Below are positions 45,399-55,421 of a DNA stretch of 64,000 nt, piece after piece. Location: positions 1-64,000 of the forward strand of contig JAWLBM010000002.1 in NCBI GenBank assembly GCA_041687675.1, in the 5' to 3' direction. This DNA comes from JAWLBM01 sp041687675 (GTDB lineage: Bacteria > Pseudomonadota > Alphaproteobacteria > Rhizobiales > Pleomorphomonadaceae). Position 1 is the stretch's first letter. Every line of letters starts with the position of its first letter. Below the pieces are notes generated by a model that ran no database searches, was not told where the DNA came from, and saw only the letters and a program-made list of their open reading frames with translations. A program made the translations under genes and the position numbers.

Positions 45399-46570
45399 CC
45401 GGCGCCCCCCTCGCGGCGCCGGAACAGGCCCCCGACGGCCTCGGCCGCCGACTGCAGCGCCCCGGCGATCGGCGCGGGCAGGAACGGCTGCACCCCGAGG
45501 GCGATCGACACCCCGGCGACCAGGATCACCAGCGCCGGGACGGCATAGAGCAGCGGGATCAGCGACGCGTCGTTGCCGGCGAGCCCGGCCGCGCCGAAGC
45601 CGGCGAGCCGCACCAGCGCCGCCGTCGCCAGCCCCCCGACCAGCGCCACGCCGCGGCCGGTCCGCGTGGTCCGCGGCAGGCCGAGGAAGGCGTAGAGAGC
45701 CAGCACCATGGCCACCGGATAGGAGATCGCCGCGAAGCGGACGTGGATCTCCGCGTCGAACTGGTCGCCGCGGCTGGCGCGATACGGGTCGTCCTCCGGC
45801 GTCGCGAGCAGGTCGACGATGGTCCGCTCGCCCACCTTGTAGGGCGCCGGCTTGCCGTCGGGCTGCAGTTCGCTGAGGTCGAAGGCATAGGAGCCGAAAG
45901 CGACGAAGGTGGTGGCCGGGCCACCGACGGCGTTCCGCTCGATGGTGCCGTTCTCCATCACGACCAGGGTGCGGCCGAGAGTCTCCACCACCCTGCCCCG
46001 CTCGGCCGTGTAGGTGAACACGAACTCGTTCGAGCGCGCGTCGCGGATGAACAGGCCCTCCAGCGACCCGTCCCCGGCGCGGTTGCGGATGTGGAAGGTG
46101 AGGCCGCCCTCGAGGTCAACGAAGCGGCCCGGCTGGATCACGTTGGCGACCACGTCGGCGCGCACCCGGTTGGTCATGTCGCGCAGGGTCTGCAGCGCCT
46201 GCGGGCCGGCGAACATCGACAGCCAGGCGAGCACGAGGGCGACGATCACCGAGAGGGCGAGGAACGGCACCAGCACCTGCCGCTGCGAGGCGCCGGCGGC
46301 GTGGATCGCCACCAGTTCGCTGTCGGAGTGCATGCTGTTCAGCACCACCGCCATGGCGATCACCAGCGCGAAGGGCGCGACCACCCCGACCAGGAAGGGA
46401 ATCGCCAGGAAGGTCATGGTGAAGTAGGCGGCGATCGCCTGGCCCTTGGCGGTGACGAGGTCGAAGCGGCGCAGCGCCTGCGTGACCCAGACGATTCCCG
46501 TCAGCGTCGCCAGGATGGCGACGAAGCCCACCGCCGCCCGGTTGAAGATATGCACTCCGAGCCGCCGCAT
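45395..46570 (-). CDS. lptF: LPS export ABC transporter permease LptF
   Basis: Partner of LptG (391 aa), with the same fold: N-terminal membrane segments, conserved MHSDSELVAIHAAGASQRQVL, a periplasmic beta domain and C-terminal membrane segments. Start 46570 is placed just before RRLGVHIFNRAAVGFVAIL; the frame stays open further upstream but the extra residues are low-complexity and unlike the family. It is the first gene of the lptF-lptG-lptD-surA-pdxA-ksgA operon, divergent from pepA across 216 bp. Confidence 0.93.
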   Translation of the reverse strand: MRRLGVHIFNRAAVGFVAILATLTGIVWVTQALRRFDLVTAKGQAIAAYFTMTFLAIPFLVGVVAPFALVIAMAVVLNSMHSDSELVAIHAAGASQRQVLVPFLALSVIVALVLAWLSMFAGPQALQTLRDMTNRVRADVVANVIQPGRFVDLEGGLTFHIRNRAGDGSLEGLFIRDARSNEFVFTYTAERGRVVETLGRTLVVMENGTIERNAVGGPATTFVAFGSYAFDLSELQPDGKPAPYKVGERTIVDLLATPEDDPYRASRGDQFDAEIHVRFAAISYPVAMVLALYAFLGLPRTTRTGRGVALVGGLATAALVRLAGFGAAGLAGNDASLIPLLYAVPALVILVAGVSIALGVQPFLPAPIAGALQSAAEAVGGLFRRREGGAG

Positions 46571-46786
46571 GGCCCCTCGCCCCTTGCCGCCGGCCCGGGA
46601 GCCCGGCGGTCGCGTCCCGCGGGTTTTCGCCCGCGCGCGCCGCCGCATGCAAGAGGGTTCTTGCCTGTGTCGGCCGAAGAGCCCACTTTCACGGCGCGGC
46701 GCGCGCTGAAGGCGCGCCCGATGCCGGCCGCGACCGGCGAGACCGACGGACGGCGATCGCCGTCTCCAACCAAGGCCGAGACCCAC

Positions 46787-48283
46787 ATGGCAGCAGTTCC
46801 CAGCATCACCATCGCCAAGCCCTCCGCGCCCGAAGACGGCGTCGCGGTGATCCTACTCGATCCGGAAAACGTCGCCGGGCCGGGGGCAAGGGCTGTGCTG
46901 GATGCCACCGGGGACGCCGTCCAGCGGGCGATCGACGCCACCGACTTCAAGGGCAAGTCCGGCTCGATCCTCGACGTCGTCGCCCCGGGATCCTCGAAGC
47001 TGGACCGGGTGCTGGTGGTCGGCACGGGCCCCTCGTCCGAACTGGGCGCCGCGCCGATGCTGAAGCTCGGCGGCACGGTGATGGGCAAGCTGCGCGACCT
47101 GAAGGTCAAGGAGGCCACGGTGGTGCTGGAGCGCGCCGACGGGGTGGCGCTGAGCGCCGGAGAGGCTGCGGAGTTCGCCCTCGGCATGCGCCTTCGCGCC
47201 TACGGCTTCGACAAGTACAAGACGGCGAAGAAGGACGAGAAGCCGCCGGTTCCGAAGGTCACGATCACCGTCGACGACCAGTCCCGCGCCAAGAAGGCCT
47301 GGGGCGAGATGCAGGAGGTGGCCGCCGGCGTCGAACTCGCCCGCGACCTCGTCAACGAGGCGCCCAACGTGCTCGGCCCGGTGGAGTTCGCCGCCGAGGC
47401 GAAGAGCCTCGAGGACCTCGGGGTGGAGATCGAGGTCCTCACCGACAAGGACATGCGAAAGCTCGGGATGGGCGCCCTCCTCGGCGTGGCGCAAGGGTCG
47501 GAGCGGCCCGCCCGCATGGTGGTGATGCGCTGGAACGGGGCCAAGTCCAAGGAGAAGCCGGTCGCCTTCATCGGCAAGGGCGTGGTGTTCGATTCCGGCG
47601 GCATCTCGATCAAGCCCGGCCAGGGCATGGAGGACATGAAGGGCGACATGGCCGGCGCCGCCGCGGTCACCGGCCTCATGCGCGCCCTCGCCGGCCGCAA
47701 GGCCAAGGCCAATGTCATCGGTATCATCGGGCTCGTCGAGAACATGCCCGACGGCAACTCCTACCGCCCCGGCGACATCCTCACCTCGATGTCCGGGCAG
47801 ACGATCGAGGTCGTCAACACCGACGCGGAGGGCCGCCTGGTGCTGGCGGACGCGCTCTGGTACTGCCAGGACCGCTTCAAGCCGCTGTTCATGGTCAACC
47901 TCGCGACGCTGACCGGCGCCTGCCTGGTCGCGCTCGGCGCCCATCATGCCGGCCTCTTCTCCAATGACGACGACCTGTCCGGGCGGCTCGCCGCCGCGGG
48001 CGAGGCCACCGGCGAGAAGGTCTGGCGCATGCCGCTCGGCCCCGAGTACGACAAGATGATCGACAGCCGCTTCGCCGACATGAAGAACACCGGCGGCCGC
48101 TGGGCCGGCGCGATCACGGCGGCGCAGTTCCTGAAGCGCTTCGTCAACGACACGCCCTGGGCGCATCTCGACGTCGCCGGCACCGCGATGGGCTCTCCGG
48201 AGACGGAGATTTCCCGTTCCTGGGCCTCCGGCTACGGCGTGCGCCTGCTCGACCGTCTTGTCCGCGACCACTACGAGGGCTGA
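46787..48283 (+). CDS. pepA: Leucyl aminopeptidase (M17)
   Basis: Di-metal cytosolic aminopeptidase (498 aa). The metal and catalytic signature NTDAEGRLVLADAL is intact, as are GKGVVFDSGGISIKPG (first metal Lys/Asp region) and DMAGAAAVTGLM. The start is the Met directly before AVPSITIAKP; the upstream open frame is antisense to lptF. Divergence from lptF with pepA-holC downstream is a common alphaproteobacterial layout. Confidence 0.96.
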   Translation: MAAVPSITIAKPSAPEDGVAVILLDPENVAGPGARAVLDATGDAVQRAIDATDFKGKSGSILDVVAPGSSKLDRVLVVGTGPSSELGAAPMLKLGGTVMGKLRDLKVKEATVVLERADGVALSAGEAAEFALGMRLRAYGFDKYKTAKKDEKPPVPKVTITVDDQSRAKKAWGEMQEVAAGVELARDLVNEAPNVLGPVEFAAEAKSLEDLGVEIEVLTDKDMRKLGMGALLGVAQGSERPARMVVMRWNGAKSKEKPVAFIGKGVVFDSGGISIKPGQGMEDMKGDMAGAAAVTGLMRALAGRKAKANVIGIIGLVENMPDGNSYRPGDILTSMSGQTIEVVNTDAEGRLVLADALWYCQDRFKPLFMVNLATLTGACLVALGAHHAGLFSNDDDLSGRLAAAGEATGEKVWRMPLGPEYDKMIDSRFADMKNTGGRWAGAITAAQFLKRFVNDTPWAHLDVAGTAMGSPETEISRSWASGYGVRLLDRLVRDHYEG

Positions 48284-48309
48284 CGGATCGGATCCGGCGG
48301 CGACCCGAC

Positions 48310-48477
48310 ATGCGCGTTCTCATCAAGTTCGTCCTGGTGTTCGCGCTGTCGGCCGCCGCCGTCGTGTTCGGCTGGCGCTGGCTGACCGGCCGCTATCCGC
48401 CGCCGCTCGCCGCCGGGCTCGCCACCCTCGCCCTGTTCGCGGCGCTCATCGCGCTCGACGCCGGGATCGGCTGGTGA
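48310..48477 (+). CDS. 55-aa predicted two-span membrane protein
   Basis: ATG 48310 opens a 55-residue frame: a basic start (MRVLIK), hydrophobic FVLVFALSAAAVVFGWRW (7-24), a TGRYPPP turn, and a second hydrophobic segment (about 32-53). It sits 26 nt after pepA and ends 3 nt before holC, so it fits between two real genes as a coupled cistron. There is no strong ribosome site. Function unknown; I do not recognise a family. Confidence 0.6.
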   Translation: MRVLIKFVLVFALSAAAVVFGWRWLTGRYPPPLAAGLATLALFAALIALDAGIGW

Positions 48478-48480
48478 GGC

Positions 48481-48933
48481 ATGGCCGAGGCGCTGTTCTA
48501 CCATCTTGAGTCGAGGCCCGCCGAGCAGGTCCTCCCGGTCCTGCTGGCCCGGTCGATGGAGCGCGGCTGGCGCGTGGTGGTGCAGGTCGGCTCGCCCGAC
48601 CGCCTGCAGGCGGTCGACAGCCATCTCTGGACCTTCTCGGACGAGGCCTTCCTGCCGCACGGGACCGCCGCGGACGGCTTCGTCGAGGAGCAGCCGATCT
48701 ACCTGACCACGGGCGAGGAGAACCCCAACGGGGCCACCGTGCGGATCCTCGTCGACCGCGCCCTTCCGCCGGCCGACCTGTCCGCCTACGCCCGGGTGGT
48801 GCTGATGTTCTCCGGCGCCGACGAGGAGGCGCTCGCCGAGGCGCGGGAGCAGTGGAAGATCCTCAAGGCCGCCGGCCACGAGGTCACCTACTGGCAGCAG
48901 GACCGGCGCGGCGCCTGGGTGAAGAAGGCGTGA
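48481..48933 (+). CDS. holC: DNA polymerase III chi subunit
   Basis: Clamp-loader accessory subunit that links the replicase to single-strand-binding protein (150 aa). Family features: FYHLESRPAEQVLPVLLARSMERGWRVVVQ, LDSHLWTFSDEAFLPHG-like segment near 54-67, and VLMFSGADEEALAEAREQWK. It follows pepA as in many proteobacteria. Convergent with gmk. Confidence 0.93.
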   Translation: MAEALFYHLESRPAEQVLPVLLARSMERGWRVVVQVGSPDRLQAVDSHLWTFSDEAFLPHGTAADGFVEEQPIYLTTGEENPNGATVRILVDRALPPADLSAYARVVLMFSGADEEALAEAREQWKILKAAGHEVTYWQQDRRGAWVKKA

Positions 48934-48954
48934 CGGCGGCGGTCGCGGCCGGGG

Positions 48955-49635
48955 TCAGGCGAGCAGGGTCTCGACGAAGCCGGCGATGCCGGGGTCGATC
49001 CGGTGGCGGCGCTTGCGCTCGGCGCGCAGGATGCAGTTGAGGTCGTTGAAGGCGCCGTCGAGGTCGTCGTTGACGACCACATAGTCGAAGTTGCGCCACT
49101 GGGCGATCTCGGTGCGGGCGTTGACCAGCCGACGCTCGATCACCTCGTCGGCGTCCTCCGCGCGGCGGACCAGCCGGCGCCGCAACTCGGTCATGGTCGG
49201 CGGCAGGATGAACACGGACACGACATCCTCGGGCATCTTCTGGCGAAGCTGCGCGGCGCCCTGCCAGTCGATGTCGAACAGCACGTCGCGCCCGGCCGCG
49301 AGCGCCCGCTCCACCGGCTCGCGCGGCGTGCCGTAGAAGTTGCCGTGCACCTCGGCCCATTCGAGCAGTTCGCCCGCGTCGCGCATGGCGGCGAAGTGGC
49401 TCGGCGCGATGAAGTGGTAGTGCACCCCGTCCACCTCGCTCGGCCGCCGGCCGCGGGTGGTGACCGAGATCGACAGCGTCAGCTCCGGCTCGCCGCTGCG
49501 ACGGTGCTCCTGCTCGTAGTTGAGGAGCGTCTTCGACAGCGTGCCCTTCCCCGCCCCCGAGGGCGAGGAGATGACGAGCATCAGGCCACGGCGGGCGATC
49601 TGCACGCGGTCGACGAATCCGCCGGTGGCGGTCAT
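48955..49635 (-). CDS. gmk: Guanylate kinase
   Basis: Phosphorylates GMP to GDP (226 aa). P-loop SSPSGAGKGTLSK (about 23-35), GMP-binding SISVTTRGRRPSEVDGVHYHF and FYGTPREPVE, and VLFDIDWQGAAQL are all visible. It lies 4 nt after yicC on the same strand, a frequent pairing. Confidence 0.96.
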   Translation of the reverse strand: MTATGGFVDRVQIARRGLMLVISSPSGAGKGTLSKTLLNYEQEHRRSGEPELTLSISVTTRGRRPSEVDGVHYHFIAPSHFAAMRDAGELLEWAEVHGNFYGTPREPVERALAAGRDVLFDIDWQGAAQLRQKMPEDVVSVFILPPTMTELRRRLVRRAEDADEVIERRLVNARTEIAQWRNFDYVVVNDDLDGAFNDLNCILRAERKRRHRIDPGIAGFVETLLA

Positions 49636-49639
49636 GGGG

Positions 49640-50524
49640 TCACTCCACGTTCTGGACCTGCTCCTTGAACTGGTCCACGGCCGCCTTCAGCGAAAGGCCG
49701 ATGCGGGTCAGCGCGACGTCGTTCGACTTGGAGCAGAGGGTGTTGGTCTCGCGGTTGAATTCCTGGGCGAGGAAGTCGAGGCGCCGGCCGACGGCGCCCT
49801 CGGCCGCCATCAGCTCGCGCGCCTGCGCCACATGGGCGGCGAGGCGGTCGAGTTCCTCGCGGATGTCCGCCCGGTTCGCCAGCAGCGCCGCCTCCTGGTG
49901 CAGCCGCGCCTCGTCGAGGTCGTCGCGGCCGAGGAGGATCGACAGCTGCTCCTGCAGCCGGGCGCGCACCGCCTCGGGCTGGCGCGCCGGCAGCTGCTCG
50001 GCCTCGCGGGCGAGCGCCTCGATCGTGTCGACGTGGCCGGCGAGGATCCCGTGCAGGGCCGCACCCTCCTGGCGGCGGGCCTCGACCAGGTCCTCGAGCG
50101 TCGCCTCGAAGGCGCCGACCAGCATGGTCTCGAGCGCCGCCTGGGCGCCCGGGTCGGCCTCCGGCTCGCCGGCCTCGACGACCCCCTTCACCGCCATCAG
50201 CTGGGCGATCGAGGACGGCGCCAGACCCGGCTCGCCCTCGTAGCCGCGGGCGATCGCCACCAGCCGGTCGAGCAGCGCCGTGTCCACCTGGAAGCGGCCG
50301 CCGGACTGCTCGCGCTGGACCTGCAGGTTGGCCGAGACGTTGCCGCGGGCGAGCCGCGCGCCGGCCATCACCCGCGCCTTGGCCTCGAGGCCGTCGAACC
50401 CCGGCGGGGTGCGGAAGCGCAGGTCGAGGCCGCGGCCGTTGACCGAGCGGATCTCCCAGGCCCAGCGCACGCCTGCGAAGGACCCGTCGCGCCGGGCGAA
50501 GCCGGTCATGCTGGTCACGGTCAT
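49640..50524 (-). CDS. yicC: YicC-family endoribonuclease
   Basis: YicC/YloC family (294 aa), members of which have been shown to be endoribonucleases. N-terminal MTVTSMTGFARRDGSF, WEIRSVNGRGLDLRFRTP and the C-terminal QEFNRETNTLCSKSNDVALT...KAAVDQFKEQVQNVE match the family throughout. Start 50524 is the Met at the conserved N-terminus. Upstream (50525-50786) is the divergent spacer to pyrB. Confidence 0.94.
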   Translation of the reverse strand: MTVTSMTGFARRDGSFAGVRWAWEIRSVNGRGLDLRFRTPPGFDGLEAKARVMAGARLARGNVSANLQVQREQSGGRFQVDTALLDRLVAIARGYEGEPGLAPSSIAQLMAVKGVVEAGEPEADPGAQAALETMLVGAFEATLEDLVEARRQEGAALHGILAGHVDTIEALAREAEQLPARQPEAVRARLQEQLSILLGRDDLDEARLHQEAALLANRADIREELDRLAAHVAQARELMAAEGAVGRRLDFLAQEFNRETNTLCSKSNDVALTRIGLSLKAAVDQFKEQVQNVE

Positions 50525-50749
50525 GGCTCGTTCCCTTGTTGCCGTGCCGGCGCCCCGGCGGCCTCCCAGGCCGGCGTCGGCCGGAGCCGGGCGCCCGGCC
50601 TGCGACAGGCCGCGGGGACGGCGGATACCGCCCGCCCGGCGACCGCCCCCGAAGGCCAGACGAGTGCCACAGCGGCCCGGCAAGGGCAAGGCTGCCGGAG
50701 GATCGCAGAGGATTGCGGTGGACGAGCGCGCGCCTGCGCGAGGGCGCCC

Positions 50750-50778
50750 TTGCCGCTGCCGCGGTTCGGTCCTATCAC
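50750..50778 (+). promoter_or_regulatory. Candidate pyrB promoter, possibly leaderless
   Basis: TTGCCG (50750-50755), 17-nt spacer, TATCAC (50773-50778). The predicted start of transcription at about 50785 is at the pyrB ATG (50787), and no ribosome-binding site is visible before that ATG. Both facts would fit a leaderless message. Low-information elements, so tentative. Confidence 0.35.
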
Positions 50779-50786
50779 GCTGGCTC

Positions 50787-51751
<965 letters not shown>

Positions 51752-51755
<4 letters not shown>

Positions 51756-53062
51756 GCGCGCCCGACACGCTCCCCCTCGCCCCGCTGGTGATCGACCGCG
51801 TCCGCGTCGTCGATCCCTCCCGCGGCATTGACGCCGACGGCGCGGTGATCGTCGCCGGCGGGCGGATCGTCGCCGCCGGGCCGGAGGCGCTGAACCAGGG
51901 CCGGCCGGACGGCGCCCGGGTGATCGACGGCGCCGGCTGCGTCGTGATCCCCGGCCTCGTCGACATGCGCGCCTTCGTCGGCGAGCCCGGCTTCGATCAC
52001 CGCGAGACCTTCGCCTCCGCCTCCCGCGCGGCCGCCGCCGGCGGCATCACCACCCTCGTCACCATGCCGGACACCGACCCGGTGATCGACGACCCGGCGC
52101 TGGTGGACTTCGTCCTCCGCCGCGCCCGCGACACCGCCGTGGTGCGGATCCATCCGATGGCGGCACTGACCAAGGGCCAGGCCGGACAGGAGATGACCGA
52201 GATCGGCCTGCTCAAGGAGGCCGGCGCGGTGGGTTTCTCCTCCGGCCGCTCGACGGTCACCAACGCGCAGGTGCTGCGGCGCACCCTCACCTACGCCCGC
52301 GACTTCGACGCCCTCGTCTGCCACCTGCCGGAGGACCCCGACCTCAGGGGCTCGGGGGTGATGAACGCCGGCGACACGGCGGTGCGGCTCGGCCTGTCCG
52401 GCATCCCGGCCGAGGCGGAGAGCGTCGTGCTCGCCCGCGACCTGCGCCTCGCCCGCCTCTCCGGCGGCCGCTACCACGCCTCCGCGGTGTCGACGGCCGA
52501 GGCGGTGGACCTGATCGCCTGGGCGAAGGACCTCGGCATCCACGCCACCGCGGCGGTGCCGATCACCAACCTGACCCTCAACGAGATCGACGTCGGCGCC
52601 TACCGCACCTTCTTCAAGACCCAGCCGCCGCTGCGCTCGGAGGACGACCGGCGAGCGCTCGTCGAGGCCCTCGCCCGCGGCGTCATCGACGTCGTCGTCT
52701 CGAACCACGACCCGCAGGACGTCGAGACCAAGCGCCAGCCCTTCGCCGAGGCGGCCGACGGCGCCATCGGCGTCGAGACGCTGCTTTCGGCCGGCCTGCG
52801 CCTCGTCCATTCCGGCGACGTGCCGCTCTCCCGCCTGGTCGATGCGATGTCGACGCGCCCGGCCGCCCTCCTCGGTCTCGAGGGAGGCACCCTCCGGCCC
52901 GGCGCGCCGGCGGACCTCGCCCTCGTCGACCTCGACGAGCCCTGGGTTCTCAGCGAGGCGGACATCCTCTCCCGGTCGAAGAACACCCCCTACGAGGGCG
53001 CCCGCTTCTCCGGCCGCGTTTGCGCCACCTTCGTCGGCGGCCGCGCGGTGTTCGAGCGCTGA
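51752..53062 (+). CDS. pyrC': Non-catalytic dihydroorotase-like protein PyrC'
   Basis: Amidohydrolase-fold protein (436 aa) of the dihydroorotase family that lacks catalytic residues. The metal-binding H-x-H of active enzymes (D-x-H-x-H-x-R-E-P-G) reads DMRAFVGEPG (71-80), with Arg73 and Phe75 in place of His. The late catalytic Asp in TDHAP is Asn (VVVSNHDP). Lys (ALTKGQ) and the middle His residues (VCHLPEDP, RYHASAVST) remain. Such PyrC' proteins serve as structural partners of aspartate carbamoyltransferase, e.g. in pseudomonads. An active pyrC must exist elsewhere. Confidence 0.85.
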
Positions 53063-53119
53063 GCCCCATGCGTCCCCGCGTAAATGACAAGGACCCCGAG
53101 TTGAGCTAAGGACTCCGGG

Positions 53120-53755
53120 GTGAGGACGGGGGAATCGCTGGCGCCCATGGACATCGCATACGACGTGAGCACCCTGCCGACGCTGCTGCTGGCACTCGTG
53201 CTCGGCTACCTGCTCGGCTCAATCCCCTTTGGCCTGATCCTGACCAGGGCCGCGGGGCTCGGCGACGTGCGGGATATCGGCTCCGGCAACATCGGCGCCA
53301 CCAACGTGCTGCGCACAGGGCACAAGGGCCTCGCGGCGGCGACGCTGCTCGGCGATGCGCTGAAGGGCACGGCGGCTGTGCTCGCCGGCGCCTGGTTCGG
53401 CCCCCTCTTCGCGATCGTCGCCGGATTCGGCGCCTTCCTCGGCCACGTCTTCCCGATCTGGCTGAAATTCCGCGGCGGCAAGGGGGTGGCCACCTTCCTC
53501 GGGGTGGCGCTCGGCGTGTTCTGGCCGGTGATGCTGGTGTTCGCCGCCGTCTGGCTCGCGGTCGCCTGGATCACCCGCTACTCCTCGCTCGCGGCCCTCG
53601 TCGCCACGGCCGCGGTGCCGCTCGCACTGTGGGGCTTCGGCCAGGACGCCGCCGCACTTGCCTTCGCGGCGATGGCGGCGATCAGCTGGATCCGCCACCG
53701 GGCCAACATCCGCCGTCTCCTCGCCGGGACGGAGAGCCGGATCGGCAAGACGTGA
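53120..53755 (+). CDS. plsY: Acyl-phosphate:glycerol-3-phosphate acyltransferase PlsY
   Basis: Membrane acyltransferase making lysophosphatidic acid (211 aa, about five membrane segments). The three PlsY motifs are seen: GSIPFGLILTRAAG, DIGSGNIGATNVLR and WLKFRGGKGVAT. GTG 53120 has AAGGA 7 nt upstream; ATG 53147 would give a 202-aa protein and is also reasonable. It follows pyrC' and overlaps dprA by GTGA. Confidence 0.94.
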   Translation: MRTGESLAPMDIAYDVSTLPTLLLALVLGYLLGSIPFGLILTRAAGLGDVRDIGSGNIGATNVLRTGHKGLAAATLLGDALKGTAAVLAGAWFGPLFAIVAGFGAFLGHVFPIWLKFRGGKGVATFLGVALGVFWPVMLVFAAVWLAVAWITRYSSLAALVATAAVPLALWGFGQDAAALAFAAMAAISWIRHRANIRRLLAGTESRIGKT

Positions 53756-54888
53756 CCGGCGACTCCGCATTCCGCGGAGTACGGCTCACGGACGACCAGC
53801 GGATCGCCTGGCTGCGGCTGATCCGCGCCGAGAACGTCGGCCCGACGACCTTCCGCAGCCTCGTCAACCATTTCGGATCCGCCCAGGACGCCATCGCGGC
53901 GCTGCCCGAACTCGCCCGCCGCGGCGGCGCCCGCCGGCACCCGCAGATCCCGACGGTGGCGGAGGCGGAGCGGGAGATCGCCCGGGCGGAGGCCTTCGGG
54001 GCGCGGCTGGTGGCGATCGGCGAGCCCGGCTATCCGCGCTGGCTCCGCGACATCCCGGCGCCGCCGCCGCTGGTCACCCTCCGCGGCGGCGACGCGGCCC
54101 TGCTCGCGCGGCCCGCGGTCGCCATCGTCGGCTCCCGCAACGCCTCGATCGCCGGGCAGAAGATGGCCGACCGGATCGCCCGCGGGCTCGGCGAGGCGGA
54201 GGTGGTGGTCGTCTCCGGCCTCGCCCGCGGGATCGACGCGGCGGCCCACAAGGCGGCGCTCTCGACGGGGACCGTGGCGGTGATCGCCGGCGGCATCGAC
54301 CACGTCTACCCGGAGGAGCACGCGCCGCTGATCGACGCGATCGTCGGCAACGGCGGCGCCGTGCTGACGGAAATGCCCTTCGGCTGGATCCCCCGGGCGC
54401 AGGATTTCCCGCGCCGCAACCGGATCGTCTCGGGCATGAGCCTCGGCGTGGTGGTGGTCGAGGCGGCGGCCCACTCCGGCACCCTGCACACCGCCCGCTT
54501 CGCGCTCGAGCAGGGGCGCGAGGTCTTCGCCGTGCCCGGCTCGCCGCTCGACCCGCGGGCGGAGGGCACCAACCGGCTGATCCGCGACGGCGCGACGCTG
54601 GTCACCACCGCGGCGCACGTGCTGGAGGGGCTTGCCGGCCAGGTCCGGGACGACGGACCGCGGTTCGGCGCCGACGACCCAGGTCCCGGCGAGGGCGTGC
54701 CGCCGGAGGTCGACGACGGGATCAGGGAGGCCGTCATCGCCGCCCTCGGCTTCGTGCCGACCGCGATCGACGACGTGATCCTGCACACCGGCCTGTCCGC
54801 CCGCGTCGTCCAGCTGGTGCTCCTAGAACTGGAGATCGCCGGCCGGCTCGAGCGGCACGGCGGCCAGCTCGTCTCCCTGACCGGCTGA
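53752..54888 (+). CDS. dprA: DNA-processing protein DprA
   Basis: Loads RecA on single-stranded DNA in natural transformation and related uptake (378 aa). A SAM-like N-terminal helix domain is followed by the Rossmann-like core VAIVGSRNASIAGQKMADRIA, SGLARGIDAAAHKAAL, GGIDHVYPEEH, FPRRNRIVSGMS and VVEAAAHSGTLHTARFALEQGREVFAVPGS. A winged-helix tail ends the protein (about 318-378). The GTG at 53752 overlaps the plsY stop. Confidence 0.95.
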   Translation: MTGDSAFRGVRLTDDQRIAWLRLIRAENVGPTTFRSLVNHFGSAQDAIAALPELARRGGARRHPQIPTVAEAEREIARAEAFGARLVAIGEPGYPRWLRDIPAPPPLVTLRGGDAALLARPAVAIVGSRNASIAGQKMADRIARGLGEAEVVVVSGLARGIDAAAHKAALSTGTVAVIAGGIDHVYPEEHAPLIDAIVGNGGAVLTEMPFGWIPRAQDFPRRNRIVSGMSLGVVVVEAAAHSGTLHTARFALEQGREVFAVPGSPLDPRAEGTNRLIRDGATLVTTAAHVLEGLAGQVRDDGPRFGADDPGPGEGVPPEVDDGIREAVIAALGFVPTAIDDVILHTGLSARVVQLVLLELEIAGRLERHGGQLVSLTG

Positions 54889-54901
54889 GGCCGGCGGATC
54901 G

Positions 54902-55147
54902 TCAGCCGGCCGCGGGCCGGCCGTCGCCCAGGCGCCGCGGCGTCCGCCCTGGCCGCGGCGGCAGCGGGATCGCGGCCATCGGCGGCGCTCCCTTGGAGAT
55001 CGCGGCCTCCTCCACCGCCATGTCGAGGATGTAGGCGAGCATGGGCAGCTGCTGGTCGGCCGCCATCCGCGCCAGCTCGAAAGCCATGCGCTCGATGTAC
55101 TCGATCCGCTGCGTCCGCATGCCTGAGTCGAGCGTCTGTTGGGTCAT
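54902..55147 (-). CDS. Small conserved hypothetical protein
   Basis: An 81-aa protein with a helical core RTQRIEYIERMAFELARMAADQ followed by LPMLAYILDMAVEEA (about 11-47) and a Pro/Arg-rich tail. The core pattern 'IE.(I/L)...A.EL..(L/M)A..Q....LAY.L.MA' resembles short uncharacterised alphaproteobacterial proteins. GGAAG lies 7 nt before ATG 55147. It sits convergent to dprA and divergent to topA. No function is assigned. Confidence 0.6.
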   Translation of the reverse strand: MTQQTLDSGMRTQRIEYIERMAFELARMAADQQLPMLAYILDMAVEEAAISKGAPPMAAIPLPPRPGRTPRRLGDGRPAAG

Positions 55148-55421
55148 GGACCGCTTCCACCGGGAGAAATGACGAGTCGGTGTTTACGACAATCTTAAAC
55201 TGTATGCCACACCAAATCTGCGTCCTCCGGTTGTAATTTGACCTGCGGCCGTTGCGTACCATATGGACGCAGTCGGCCGACGCGCCCGGACGGCCGACTT
55301 GACCCGCGACCCGGTTTGCGCCCATGAGGGACGCACGGGGCCGCCGGCACCCTCCGCCGAGGCCGGCGGCCGCCGCAAAGAGGCGGACGTTCCCGACACC
55401 GGAAACCATGGTGAGACAGCG

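Noticed and set aside
46571..46786. N-terminal extension of LptF to 46786
   Set aside because: Extra residues are Arg/Gly-rich without membrane or family character and would overlap the pepA start region.
55263..55421. ATG-started 53-aa extension of topoisomerase I
   Set aside because: Not homologous to TopA N-termini, which begin directly at the VVIVESPAKAK segment; TTG 55422 has a suitable ribosome site.
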